A DNA stretch of 64,000 nt from Planctomycetota bacterium (GTDB lineage: Bacteria; Planctomycetota; UBA1135; UBA2386): the NCBI GenBank assembly GCA_016713175.1, contig JADJPQ010000001.1, positions 1,081,001-1,145,000 of the forward strand, read 5' to 3'. The notes under the pieces were generated by a model. The model did no database searches. It had not been told where the DNA came from and saw only the letters and a list, made by a program, of their open reading frames with translations. Positions 8,874 through 17,873 of the stretch are shown here, piece after piece. Position 1 is the stretch's first letter. Each line of letters opens with the position of its first letter. The position numbers and the translations under genes are program-made.

Positions 8874-9048
8874 CTGGGCATGGTAGCACCCGCCGGTTCG
8901 TCGCGTTGCCGGCCGGGCGTTCTCCGGCCTCGGGTCGGCACAGTGGAATTGTGCGGCAGCAGGAAATCGCTGAAGTCGTTGTCGTCCGTGACGCCGTGGG
9001 TGACGCAAGGTGTGGGACAACGTCGCTGGTATCCCAGGCCGCCGGCCT

Positions 9049-11448
9049 TCATTGCACCACGAGCTCGACCCCGTTCGTCATCGTGGCACCACCCACGGCT
9101 GCGGCGTCCAGAAAGAACGCCTGCCAATCGGTGACCAGGCCGGTCATCACCGGGCTTGCCGGGATCGCGATCGCGATCTGCAGGTGACCGCCACCGGCCT
9201 CGGCCCAGACCGCGCCGGTCATCCCGCGCAGTTGCAATGTCAGCGTCGCGCTCGGGACCGTCCACAGGAAGCCGTTGCCGAACGGCACCTGCGCGCGGCC
9301 GAACCCGATCGCCAGCAGACCGAGCGCCTGCGACCGGCCATCGTGGATGTTGAACACCGCGACGCCACCCTGGGCTCGGCTGCCGCCGCCGGCGAGCCGG
9401 GGCGGATAGCCCCAGTACCCGGCGGTCGATGTGCCGTACGACGGCAACGTCGTGTCGGCGAACTGCACCAGGAACGCGTCGTTGCTGCCCGGCGACGGCA
9501 GCGCGTTTGGCGTGGTCGGGAACGCCTGTCCGGAGGTGCCGGCAATCACGATCTCGCGGGACGGCCCCATCGCCAGGTCGTGTACCAGGTCGTTGTTGCC
9601 GCCGCCGAACGTCGTGCTCCAGATCAGCGTGCGGCCATCGGGACTCAGGCGCGCCAGGTAGGCGTCCTGATTGACACCGGTGACCGGCGTGCGCAGTGCA
9701 TCGCGCAGCGGCAGATCCAGCGACGTGGAGGAACCGCCGAACACCGTGCCGCCGCTGCTGTCGAGGGCGAGGCCGGCGACCGTCTCGACGAACGAACCGC
9801 CGAAGTAGGTCAGGAAGTCGAGGCCGCTCATGTTGCCGTTCAGGCGGGCGACGAAGGCCTCGGTGCTGCCGCGTCGCTGCGTCTGCACCGCGCCGGCCAA
9901 CGGCAGGTCGTCGGAGTTGGTCTCGCCGGCGATCGTGCAGTGCACGGTGCCCGGTCCGGACACGGCACGGATCCGCCGCGGCACATCGTTGCTGCTGCCA
10001 CCGAGGTAAGTGCAGAACACCAGCGAATTGGCGGTGCCGAAGAACACCAGCACGAAGCCGTCGAGCGAACCCGGCGGCGTGCGCTGGAACGACTGCGCGG
10101 TCGTCGGCAGGCCGACGCCCTGGGTCGAACCGGTGATGCAGATGTGGCCGTTGGCGGTCACGTCGATCGCGGTCGGCGTGCCGGAGAACCCGCACTGCGT
10201 CGACACCCACAGCACGTTGCCACCGAAGATGCCGGCGACGGCGATGTTGCCGGCCCCGGAGTAGGCGTTGGGCATCAACGGCGCCAGGCCGTTGCCGACA
10301 CCGATGACACTGCCACGCAGCACGTCCAGGACATGCAGGGCTCGCATGGTGCCGCCGCCGGCGTAGTACGTGCACCACGACAACGTGCCCGACGGCTGCA
10401 GCGCGGCGAAGAACCACGCCGAACTGGCGCCAATCAGCGGCTGCACGACCCCCGGCGTGACCGGCAGGCTCGGACTGTTGGTGTTGCCGCCGAATACGAC
10501 CAGACCCTGCGGATCGAAGCCGATGTCGACCGGGGTCGTGCTCGGCAACCCGGTGCCGCCAAACCACGTCGAGAACACCAGATTGCCCTGGCGATCGAAC
10601 TTGCTGACGTACGTCTGCACGCCGGCGAGCGTGCCTGGCAGCGGATTGCGCAGCGGGAAGTCGGTCGACGTCGTCGCGCCGGTCACCGCCATGTTGCCCT
10701 GGTTGTCGACGGCGCAGGCGACGCCGGTCTCGTTGCCGCCGCCGCCGAGCAACGTCGAGAACGTGACGACCGGATCGATCACCAGATCCAGCGCGGGATC
10801 GCGTGCGCCGAACTCGAAGCGGATGTCGGCGCCGTCGAGGCGGTAGCGGGCCTGGACCGCTTCGCGGCGGCCGGCGCGTTCCTGGAAGACGAAGGGTGGC
10901 TGGAGTCGCAGTTCACCACCCGCCAACGGCAGCAAGACGGCGCCATCGGGCGACAGGCGCGGCAACTGGTCGGTGTGCTCGACGCGTAGCCGCAGCCGGT
11001 CGAGATCGGCGTCGGGTCGCGCGATCAGGTCGAACTCGAGTTCGCGGCCGTGACTGCGCCAGACGACGTCGACGCCGCGCCGGACGTTCCTGGCCAGCAG
11101 GCGGCCGAAGTGCGGCACGCCGGCGCGCCACAGCGCCGGCTCGCGGCCGAAGTAGTAGTTGCTGACGCTCGGCCGCGGTTCCTGCGGTTCGAGGGCAGCA
11201 TCCGGGCGCGCGCCGACGATCGTCAGACGGATCTCTTGGCCATGGGCGCGAGCGATCATCCGGTCGCCGGTGATCTGGAACGTCAATCCGGCGGCGCCGC
11301 GGGCATGGAACTGCGGACCTTCCGGCATCGGCTCGAACCAGAGCGGCGTTGCGGTCGACGGGATCCGGTCGACGGTCTGCGCGGGGATGGCGGCGGCGAT
11401 AGCCGCGAGCGCGAACACGGTGCACAGGATGCGGTGATGGCGTTGCAT
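9049..11448 (-). CDS. Secreted SBBP beta-propeller repeat protein
   Basis: A 799-residue exported protein. The ATG at 11448 gives a signal peptide ending near AAIPAQ. Residues 30-240 resemble the N-terminal region that precedes SBBP repeats (NYYFGREPALWRAGVPHFG, GVDVVWRSHGRELEFDLIARP). Residues 250-660 hold repeats of the form FSTxxGGxxN...AxDxxGxxxVxGxTxSxxFP, expected to form beta-propeller blades. The last 130 residues form a separate beta-rich module that is a weaker relative of the C-terminal module in the proteins at 11566-12573 and 29354-30277. A longer frame from 11487 only adds an Arg-rich leader. Its function is unknown; it is probably surface or extracellular. Confidence 0.8.
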   Translation of the reverse strand: MQRHHRILCTVFALAAIAAAIPAQTVDRIPSTATPLWFEPMPEGPQFHARGAAGLTFQITGDRMIARAHGQEIRLTIVGARPDAALEPQEPRPSVSNYYFGREPALWRAGVPHFGRLLARNVRRGVDVVWRSHGRELEFDLIARPDADLDRLRLRVEHTDQLPRLSPDGAVLLPLAGGELRLQPPFVFQERAGRREAVQARYRLDGADIRFEFGARDPALDLVIDPVVTFSTLLGGGGNETGVACAVDNQGNMAVTGATTSTDFPLRNPLPGTLAGVQTYVSKFDRQGNLVFSTWFGGTGLPSTTPVDIGFDPQGLVVFGGNTNSPSLPVTPGVVQPLIGASSAWFFAALQPSGTLSWCTYYAGGGTMRALHVLDVLRGSVIGVGNGLAPLMPNAYSGAGNIAVAGIFGGNVLWVSTQCGFSGTPTAIDVTANGHICITGSTQGVGLPTTAQSFQRTPPGSLDGFVLVFFGTANSLVFCTYLGGSSNDVPRRIRAVSGPGTVHCTIAGETNSDDLPLAGAVQTQRRGSTEAFVARLNGNMSGLDFLTYFGGSFVETVAGLALDSSGGTVFGGSSTSLDLPLRDALRTPVTGVNQDAYLARLSPDGRTLIWSTTFGGGNNDLVHDLAMGPSREIVIAGTSGQAFPTTPNALPSPGSNDAFLVQFADTTLPSYGTSTAGYWGYPPRLAGGGSRAQGGVAVFNIHDGRSQALGLLAIGFGRAQVPFGNGFLWTVPSATLTLQLRGMTGAVWAEAGGGHLQIAIAIPASPVMTGLVTDWQAFFLDAAAVGGATMTNGVELVVQ

Positions 11449-11565
11449 TCGTGCCGGCAGGCGTCGCCTGGTGCGCAACCCCGCCACGATTCCTGCAGGT
11501 TTGCCGAACTGGCACCAGGTGCAATTCGCCGAACGGCAACGCGCGCGTCGGATCGCGTCGGCCGT

Positions 11566-12573
11566 TCAGTTCCGCAGCACGACGCCGACGCCCTGGCTCG
11601 CTTCGAGCCCAGGACCCGGCGCCGGCGGCAGCGCGAACACCTGCAGGTAGATCGCCTGCCCGGCCATCTGCGGCGCCGCCGGCGGGTAGAGCGCGATCGC
11701 GAAGTCGATGCCGGCGACCGGCGGGTAGACCACGAACGCTTCCGGCGAGACCAGCAGTTGGCAGCCCTGGAACCCCAACGGATCGAGCGACCACGGCAGC
11801 GTGCCGCCGCTCCAGTTGGTGTTGCTGGTGCCGAGCGCCAGCCCGACCAGCGAGCCTGGCAACAACGCGGTGACCCCGAGCGTGAACGTTCCGCCGAGCC
11901 GCGGCGAGCCGGCGCTGACGTCGACCAGCGGCAACAGCGCGCGCTGCGAACAGCCGAAACCGAAGCGATCGGCGAACTCGATCCGCAGGTAGGGCGCCAG
12001 CGATGGCGTCGCGACTTCACGGCTGTGCGCGAACCCCGGTCGCGCCGCGCCGGCGGTCATCTCGCTCGGATCGCGGATCACGAAGCCGAAGTTCGGCGTG
12101 CCGCCAAGCCATGCCTGCACCAGGTCGGTGATGTCGGCTTCCTTCCAGCCGTTGGCGAAGCTGTCGCCAACGCAGGCGCGCGCGGCGGCCGTGGGATCGT
12201 GCGGCGGCTGGTTCTGCCAGGTGACGGTGGTCTCGCCGAACGGCTGCAGCAGCCGGTGGATGGTGACGTCGAGGCAACCGGCGGCGCTGGCGCGGTTCTG
12301 GAACCAATGGAATGTCGCGCGGGTCGGCCAGCGGCCGGTCTGTTGTGCTGGCGTCAGGTCGAAGTGGACGTGGGTGCGCAGGAACCAGGTCTGGAAGGAC
12401 GGTGTGTAGGTGAAGTCCTTGCCGAAGCCGAGTTCGATCGCGGTTCCGGCGTTCAGCGTCGGCTGGGTCTGGTTGGTGGTGGCGTCGGCGGTGGGCGGCA
12501 GGATCAGCGTCTGGGCGCGGACTGCGGTCGCCATCGAGAACAGCGCGAGGATCAGGAGCGGGCGGCGGAGCAT
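11566..12573 (-). CDS. Secreted DNRLRE-domain protein with planctomycetal C-terminal module
   Basis: A 335-residue protein with a signal peptide ending at AVRAQ (about residue 20). Residues 22-200 fit the DNRLRE type: LPPTADATTNQTQPTLNAG, FLRTHVHFDL, VTWQNQP, then DITDLVQAWLGG and FGFVIRDP. DNRLRE domains are found in bacterial cell-surface proteins. Residues 205-335 form a beta-rich module with FGFGC at the start, paired Cys, ALGTSNTNW and LPWSLDPLGFQGC; the same pattern occurs in the protein at 29354. Start ATG 12573 is chosen for the signal peptide. No enzymatic residues are visible. Confidence 0.8.
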   Translation of the reverse strand: MLRRPLLILALFSMATAVRAQTLILPPTADATTNQTQPTLNAGTAIELGFGKDFTYTPSFQTWFLRTHVHFDLTPAQQTGRWPTRATFHWFQNRASAAGCLDVTIHRLLQPFGETTVTWQNQPPHDPTAAARACVGDSFANGWKEADITDLVQAWLGGTPNFGFVIRDPSEMTAGAARPGFAHSREVATPSLAPYLRIEFADRFGFGCSQRALLPLVDVSAGSPRLGGTFTLGVTALLPGSLVGLALGTSNTNWSGGTLPWSLDPLGFQGCQLLVSPEAFVVYPPVAGIDFAIALYPPAAPQMAGQAIYLQVFALPPAPGPGLEASQGVGVVLRN

Positions 12574-12628
12574 GGCGGCATCGTATCGCCAGGCGAGCGG
12601 CAGCGGGGCGCCAGGGGCGGCGTGACGA

Positions 12629-14071
12629 TCAAGGCCCCTTCGGCTTGCCGGCGAGCAGCCGCGCCAGACGCTCCTCGGCGGCCCGCACCGTGCGCCGGTC
12701 GAAACCCCGTGAGGTTCGCGCCAGGGCCAGTCCACGCTCGAGGTGTCCGAGTGCGACTTCCCGTTGGCCGATCGGTTCGTAGATGGCCGCGAGCGCAAGA
12801 CGCAACCGGCCTTCGGTCTCCGGCGCATCGGCGTAATCGCCCAGTCGATTGGCGATGGCCGCGAGCGTGACTTCGAGTTGGCCGGCGGGCGTGCGAGCGG
12901 CGATTTCCTCGAGCAGGGCCGCGACCTCGACCGCCTGCGCGTGCGCGCGCCAGCCGAGCGCAGCTTCCGCGGCCGCGCTCCGCCAGCCGAGCCACAGGCC
13001 GGTCGTTCCGAGCAGCACTCCGAGCAACAACGCCAAGGCACCCGCCGCCGCCAGTCGATTCCGCGCCACGAAGCACCGCGCACGATAGGCGAAGCTGTCG
13101 GCATGGGCATGCAGCGGCCACCCGTCGCGCGCGCGCAACGCGTCGTCGGCCAGCGCGGCGGCGGATGCGTACCGACGGCAAGGGTCGGCGTGGCTCGCCG
13201 TGGCCGCCACCAGGGCGAGGTCCGTCGCCAGACGCGTGCGGGCGGTGGTGTCGACCAGCCGAGCGAGCAACAGGCCGAGCGCGTGCACGTCACTGGCGGT
13301 GGTGGCCGGCTCGCCGCGCAGTTGTTCGGGGCTCGCCCAGGCCGGAGTGAACGGCGCGGCCGAGCCGTCGGTGTGTTCGTCGTCGGGGTCCGGCGTCAGC
13401 AGGCGGGCGATCCCGAAGTCCAGCAGCTTCGGGGTGCCCGGTCCGGTCACCAGGATGTTGGCGGGCTTCAGATCCCGGTGGACGACCAGGTGTCGATGCG
13501 CGTGGTGAACCGTGTGGCAGATGGCAACGAACAGCGCGATGCGGGGCGCGTCGGCGAGTCCGCGACGGTCGCACCAGCGATCGATTGGCTCGCCTTCCAC
13601 CAGTTCCATCGCGAGCCACGGCCGCCCATCGGGCAACGCCCCGGCGTCGGTCAGTGCGACCACGTTCGGGTGGCGCAGGCGCGCCAGCGTGCGGCGCTCG
13701 CGACCGAAGCGCCGCAAGACGGCGGCGGTGTCGAGGCCGCGGCGCAGCACTTTGAGCGCGACCTTCAGTTCGAGATCGTCGATGCGACGGACAGCGCGAT
13801 AGACGTCCGCCATACCGCCCGAACCCAGCAGGGCTTCAACCGTGTACGGACCGACCTGGGTGCCGACCAGCTCGGCCTCGCCTGCCTCCGGCTCGAGTTC
13901 GGCCCCGACCGCCGCCTCCTCGGCGAGCAGTTCGAGGACTTCTGCGGCCAGCGATGGGTCGCCAGCGGCGGCGTCCTCGAGGAACCTCGGGCGAACGTCT
14001 GGCGCGCGCAACGTCGCCTCGTGGAACAGCTGTTCGATTCGCCGAAGACGTTCGGGATCCGGCGCGATCAC
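12629..14071 (-). CDS. Membrane Ser/Thr protein kinase, short form
   Basis: A 480-residue protein. The kinase domain spans about 75-320: loop GSGGMA (83-88, with Ala instead of the third Gly), Lys107 in VALKVL, HRDLKPAN from 198, DFG 218-220 and SPE for APE at 247-249. A membrane span lies at about 340-362, followed by about 115 helical residues, much shorter than the TPR region of the kinase at 5834. GTG at 14071 is the chosen start: it overlaps the sigma-factor stop as GTGA and yields MIAPDPERLRRIEQLFHEA, like other planctomycetal kinases. It forms the second sigma/kinase pair in this region. Confidence 0.87.
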   Translation of the reverse strand: MIAPDPERLRRIEQLFHEATLRAPDVRPRFLEDAAAGDPSLAAEVLELLAEEAAVGAELEPEAGEAELVGTQVGPYTVEALLGSGGMADVYRAVRRIDDLELKVALKVLRRGLDTAAVLRRFGRERRTLARLRHPNVVALTDAGALPDGRPWLAMELVEGEPIDRWCDRRGLADAPRIALFVAICHTVHHAHRHLVVHRDLKPANILVTGPGTPKLLDFGIARLLTPDPDDEHTDGSAAPFTPAWASPEQLRGEPATTASDVHALGLLLARLVDTTARTRLATDLALVAATASHADPCRRYASAAALADDALRARDGWPLHAHADSFAYRARCFVARNRLAAAGALALLLGVLLGTTGLWLGWRSAAAEAALGWRAHAQAVEVAALLEEIAARTPAGQLEVTLAAIANRLGDYADAPETEGRLRLALAAIYEPIGQREVALGHLERGLALARTSRGFDRRTVRAAEERLARLLAGKPKGP

Positions 14072-14559
14072 TGCAGTTGCCTCCGTAGTGCGCGCCCGAG
14101 CCACGCTCGCGCGAAGCGCCAACGCCGCTTCACCGTTCGCGGCGACAGGCCCAGCTGCTTGCCGATCGCGGCTACACCATGGCCGCCGATGCGCAATTCG
14201 ACGAGCCGGGCAAGTTCCGGGTCGGCCGCGGCCAGGGTTTGCAGGGCCTCGTGCAGCATCGACTTGCCGCTCGTGCGCGGCCGGTCGACGACGATCGACT
14301 CGGGCAATGCGGCGCTGTCGCCGCCGCGCTTGGCGGCACGGTGGCGGCGAGCGCTGTCGAGCAGCACGCGGCGCATCGTGGTCATGGCCAGCGCCACGAA
14401 CCGATTGCGTGGCAGCGCCGCGGCGTCGCGGCGGCACGCGATCTTCAACCACGCCTCGTGCACCAGGGCTGTCGGCTGCAGCGTGTGATCCCGCCGTTCG
14501 CGCTGCAGCAGGCGCCGGGCGGAAGTCCGCAGTTCGGCGTAGATCTGCGTCGACCACAT
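14068..14559 (-). CDS. ECF RNA polymerase sigma factor (planctomycetal type)
   Basis: A 163-residue sigma factor with RRDHTLQPTALVHEAWLKI in region 2 and a region 4 helix-turn-helix around GHGVAAIGKQLGLSPRTVKR. The N-terminus is short. ATG at 14559 is taken, with a GTG at 14572 as an alternative. Its stop lies within the GTGA that starts the downstream kinase, so the pair is translationally coupled. The signal sensed and the genes controlled cannot be read from this sequence. The two secreted-protein genes at 9.0-12.6 kb lie between the two sigma/kinase pairs and are candidate targets. Confidence 0.87.
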   Translation of the reverse strand: MWSTQIYAELRTSARRLLQRERRDHTLQPTALVHEAWLKIACRRDAAALPRNRFVALAMTTMRRVLLDSARRHRAAKRGGDSAALPESIVVDRPRTSGKSMLHEALQTLAAADPELARLVELRIGGHGVAAIGKQLGLSPRTVKRRWRFARAWLGRALRRQLQ

Positions 14560-14712
14560 GCGGTCGTTCACTTGGTTGGCCCCGTCGGCACTTGGACTGC
14601 GCCTTGGTTCATCGGACGGCGATCGTCGAGCCGGCCTGGACTGCCCGCAAGTCCCCGGAGCCGGGGCTCGAGCGGCTCCGGTCGCGCGCGCAGTCGGCCA
14701 CGGACCAGACGC

Positions 14713-15441
14713 ATGACCCAGAAAGACCCGATCGATTCGACTGGCGCGCTCGCGGGGCGCCGGGATTTCCTCCGTAGGACGACGGTGGCAGGCGCCGCAC
14801 TGATCGCGCCGGTCTTGCCGCGAACGCCAACGGTCGGCGAAGCCCTGAGTTACGAGGAGTTCCTCGCGGAGGCGGTACCGCTGGCCAGGCGACTTGTGTC
14901 CCACACGGAGCGATTCGGTGAAGACGCCTATCTGTTCGCGCTGGCGGCCTTGGCCGTTCGTCTGCGCGGTGTCGACGAACCCGAGCTGCGGCGGGTCAAC
15001 GCTGCCGGCCTGCCGGCGCATTGGATCGGCGCCAACGACACGCCGCCGGATTGCCCGTTCACGGTGCTGCACTGGAAGCTCGAACCGCACGGCGTCGTCC
15101 GGCCGCATCCGCACACCTATGGCAATGTCGTGACGCTCGGCCTCGAGGGCGAAGTTCGCATCTGCAATCACGAGACGGTGGCGCCGGCCGACTATGCGGC
15201 GACGACATCGTTCCTGTTGCGGCGGACCAACGATCAGATGCTGCGGCGGCACGACATCAATCTGGTGCCGTTGCACCATGGGTTCATCCACGGTTTCGTC
15301 GCCGGTGCTGAAGGTGCTCGTGGTCTGGACATCACGACGCGGGTGCGGCCCAAGCAGCCGAACTTCTCGGTGGCGATCGGCGCGGAACCGAGGGACCCGG
15401 CGCGCGCCTTGTTCGAGGGGAGTTGGGTCCGGGGTTCCTGA
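14713..15441 (+). CDS. Tat-exported cupin-like protein
   Basis: A 242-residue protein. Residues 15-36 form a twin-arginine signal (GRRDFLRRTTVAGAALIAP). The body has a cupin-like metal motif: HPH at 132-134 followed by NVVTLGLEGEV with Glu146, and a later LHHGFIHGF that could supply the remaining His ligand. The spacing resembles cysteine-dioxygenase-like and other cupins, but I cannot place it in a named enzyme family. Tat export suggests it folds, possibly with its metal, in the cytosol. ATG 14713 is chosen for the signal. It is divergent from the sigma factor at 14068-14559, with a 153-base gap between start codons. Confidence 0.65.
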   Translation: MTQKDPIDSTGALAGRRDFLRRTTVAGAALIAPVLPRTPTVGEALSYEEFLAEAVPLARRLVSHTERFGEDAYLFALAALAVRLRGVDEPELRRVNAAGLPAHWIGANDTPPDCPFTVLHWKLEPHGVVRPHPHTYGNVVTLGLEGEVRICNHETVAPADYAATTSFLLRRTNDQMLRRHDINLVPLHHGFIHGFVAGAEGARGLDITTRVRPKQPNFSVAIGAEPRDPARALFEGSWVRGS

Positions 15442-15679
15442 GTTCGAATCACGGTCGCTGTCGCCGCACCGATTGGTCCACGTCGCCGCGCACCGGGCGG
15501 ATCATCAGGCGCCGCTCCGCGGAGTCGTGAGCTGGTGCCTGGACGGCCCGCGGATCCCAGCCGGCGCAGCCGGATCTGGATGCGCTGGACAGGAATCTGG
15601 TCGGCGCGGTTTGTTGTCACTCCCGCGAACAGGCGGACATGGGCTGTCTCTCCACCCGGCAACTCCTCGCAACGAACCC

Positions 15680-16630
15680 ATGAGCCACCTCCCCCGCGCC
15701 CTGTTCACGCTCTTCGCCACCCTGCTGGCCGTCGCCCTCGTCGGTACCACCGCCAAGGGCCAGCTGCCGTTGTCGCGAAACTCGTCGACTGACCCGAACG
15801 CGCTCTCTCGCGACCTGACGCCAGCGGAGATCGCGCTCTACGCGCCGGTCGTCTACCTGCACCCGCTAGAGAACTGGTTCCCGATGGATCCCGCCGAGTT
15901 CATCCGGCGCGCGCGCTTCCGCCACCATCGCGGTTGGCAGTCGGATCAGGGATTCCACCGCATCACCCAGCAGTGGGTCACGACCAATAGCCACGCGGCG
16001 GAGTACTACGACATCCCGAACAACGTGCTCGCGGCCTACACGCTGCACGGCAACGGCGAGAACCGGCGCCCGCGCGATTCGAATTGCGGCGACAGCTACA
16101 ACGTGTTCCTGGAGACCGACGCCAATCAGGCCGGCGTGGCCGACCCCAATCGCACGGTCCCGGTATTCTACACCTATCGCCGCGACGGCTCGTGGCACAA
16201 GATCCAGTACTGGTGGTTCTTCGGCTACAACCAGACGCCGGTGCCCGGGATTGCGCACCAGGGTGATTGGGAACATGTCACGGTGCACGTCTACAATGGC
16301 GCCGCGCGCAGCGTCTACTTCGCGGCGCACGAAGGCGGCACGACGCGGCAGGCTGGCGGGTTTGCGGTCGTCGGCCGTCGCCCGGTGGTGTATCTGGCCG
16401 CCGGCACGCATGCCGCCTACTGGACCTCGGGCCTGCAGTCGTACCCGATCGGGCTCGGCCTGAGCTTCGTCGACTTCACCGGGACCGGGCGGCGCTGGGA
16501 AACGGCGTTGAACCTGCGACCGCTGGCAACGCAGCCGTGGAAGGACTTCGCCGGCGCGTGGGGCGAGGTCGGCAATCTCGGCACGACGACCGGACCGCTC
16601 GGGCCGTGGTTCAAGCGCAACGGTCTGTGA
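15680..16630 (+). CDS. Secreted Vps62-related protein
   Basis: A 316-residue protein with a signal peptide ending near GTTAKGQ. The body resembles the Vps62/DUF946 family known mainly from fungi and plants: YAPVVYLHPLENWFPMDP near the N-terminus, IQYWWFFGYN, then HQGDWEHVTVHV and YLAAGTHAAYW. The role of the family in bacteria is unknown to me. ATG 15680 starts the signal peptide; the open frame further upstream lacks any such feature. The 238 bases before it show no gene. It could be co-transcribed with the MFS gene 52 bases downstream. Confidence 0.7.
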   Translation: MSHLPRALFTLFATLLAVALVGTTAKGQLPLSRNSSTDPNALSRDLTPAEIALYAPVVYLHPLENWFPMDPAEFIRRARFRHHRGWQSDQGFHRITQQWVTTNSHAAEYYDIPNNVLAAYTLHGNGENRRPRDSNCGDSYNVFLETDANQAGVADPNRTVPVFYTYRRDGSWHKIQYWWFFGYNQTPVPGIAHQGDWEHVTVHVYNGAARSVYFAAHEGGTTRQAGGFAVVGRRPVVYLAAGTHAAYWTSGLQSYPIGLGLSFVDFTGTGRRWETALNLRPLATQPWKDFAGAWGEVGNLGTTTGPLGPWFKRNGL

Positions 16631-16682
16631 GTGCGGGATCGGCGGCGGGTCGCCGCGGGTGACCCCGTAGAGTCCGGTCGCC

Positions 16683-17855
16683 GTGCCGATGCCCCGTCCC
16701 GTGCCGCGCCGGATCCTGCCGGCGATCGCGATCGCGCAGTTCTGCGGCACCTCGCCGTGGTTTGCGATCAACGCGGTGATCGGCGACCTGCAGCGTGCGA
16801 ACGGCCTGCCCGACGCGGCGATCGGCTGGTTGACCGGCGCCGTGCAGATCGGGTTCATCGCCGGCACGTTCGCCTTTGCGCTGCTCGCGATCGCCGATCG
16901 CTTCTCGCCGCGTCGGGTGTTCCTGGTTGCCGCGTTGGTCGGCGCGGCGCTCGCGGTGCTCACCGCGTGGCTGCCGCCGCGGCTCGAGACGTTGCTGGTG
17001 CTGCGCTTCGCGACGGGTGTGGCGCTCGCGGGCATCTATCCGGTCGGCATGAAGATCGCGGCTGGCTGGTACGAGAAGGGTCTCGGCTTCGCTCTTGGCG
17101 TGCTGGTTGGCGCCCTGCTGCTGGGCACCGCCCTGCCGTTCGGTCTGCGCGCGCTCGGCGCGGAGGCGTCCTGGCAGTCGATGATGTTGCTGGTGGCCGC
17201 CGTGACCGCGGCTGGCGGCGTGACGATGGCGTTGGCGGTGCCTGATGGGCCACAGCTCTCGCCGGCCGCGCCGATTTCGCCACGTGCTCTCGCGGTGATC
17301 TGGACGGATCGGAACGTGCGGGCCTCGGCGTTCGGCTACTTCGGGCACATGTGGGAGCTGTACGCGCTGTTCGTGCTGTGTCCGGCGATCGTGGCGCTGC
17401 GCTTTGCCGGTGCCACGGCGTCGTGGTGGGTGTGCGCGACGATCGGTGGCGGTGCCGTCAGTTGCATGGTCGGTGGCTGGTTGGCGCGGCGCGTGGGTGG
17501 CGCGCGCGTGGCCGGGGTCCAACTCGCGTGCAGCGGCCTGTGCGCGGTGCTCTCGCCCTGGATGCTCGACGCGCCGCTGCCGCTTTGGGCCGTGTGGCTG
17601 CTGGTCTGGGGCGCGACGGCATCGGGGGATTCGCCGCAGTTCTCGGCCCTGACGGCGAACAATGCGCCCCGCGCCGCGATCGGCAGCGTGCTGACGTTCG
17701 TCAACGCCATCGGCTTCTCGATCTCGGTGGCGACGATCGTCGGCTTCTCGGCGGCGGCGGCGGCGTGGCCGCTGCACTGGGTGTTGCCCGGACTGGCATT
17801 GGGGCCGGCGGTCGGATCGTGGTTCCTCGCGCCGTTGTGGCGTCGCGGCCGCTGA
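16683..17855 (+). CDS. Major facilitator superfamily transporter
   Basis: A 390-residue integral membrane protein with about 11-12 hydrophobic segments. They begin with ILPAIAIAQFCGTSPWFAINAVI; ADRFSPRRVFL is the typical loop 2-3 motif, and RFATGVALAGIYPVGMKI is a conserved helix. Its substrate cannot be predicted from sequence. Start is GTG 16683, with ATG 16689 as an alternative. It converges with the DUF1501 gene, leaving 18 bases between stops. Confidence 0.85.
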   Translation: MPMPRPVPRRILPAIAIAQFCGTSPWFAINAVIGDLQRANGLPDAAIGWLTGAVQIGFIAGTFAFALLAIADRFSPRRVFLVAALVGAALAVLTAWLPPRLETLLVLRFATGVALAGIYPVGMKIAAGWYEKGLGFALGVLVGALLLGTALPFGLRALGAEASWQSMMLLVAAVTAAGGVTMALAVPDGPQLSPAAPISPRALAVIWTDRNVRASAFGYFGHMWELYALFVLCPAIVALRFAGATASWWVCATIGGGAVSCMVGGWLARRVGGARVAGVQLACSGLCAVLSPWMLDAPLPLWAVWLLVWGATASGDSPQFSALTANNAPRAAIGSVLTFVNAIGFSISVATIVGFSAAAAAWPLHWVLPGLALGPAVGSWFLAPLWRRGR

Positions 17856-17873
17856 GGCAGCCGAGGCGCGTGG

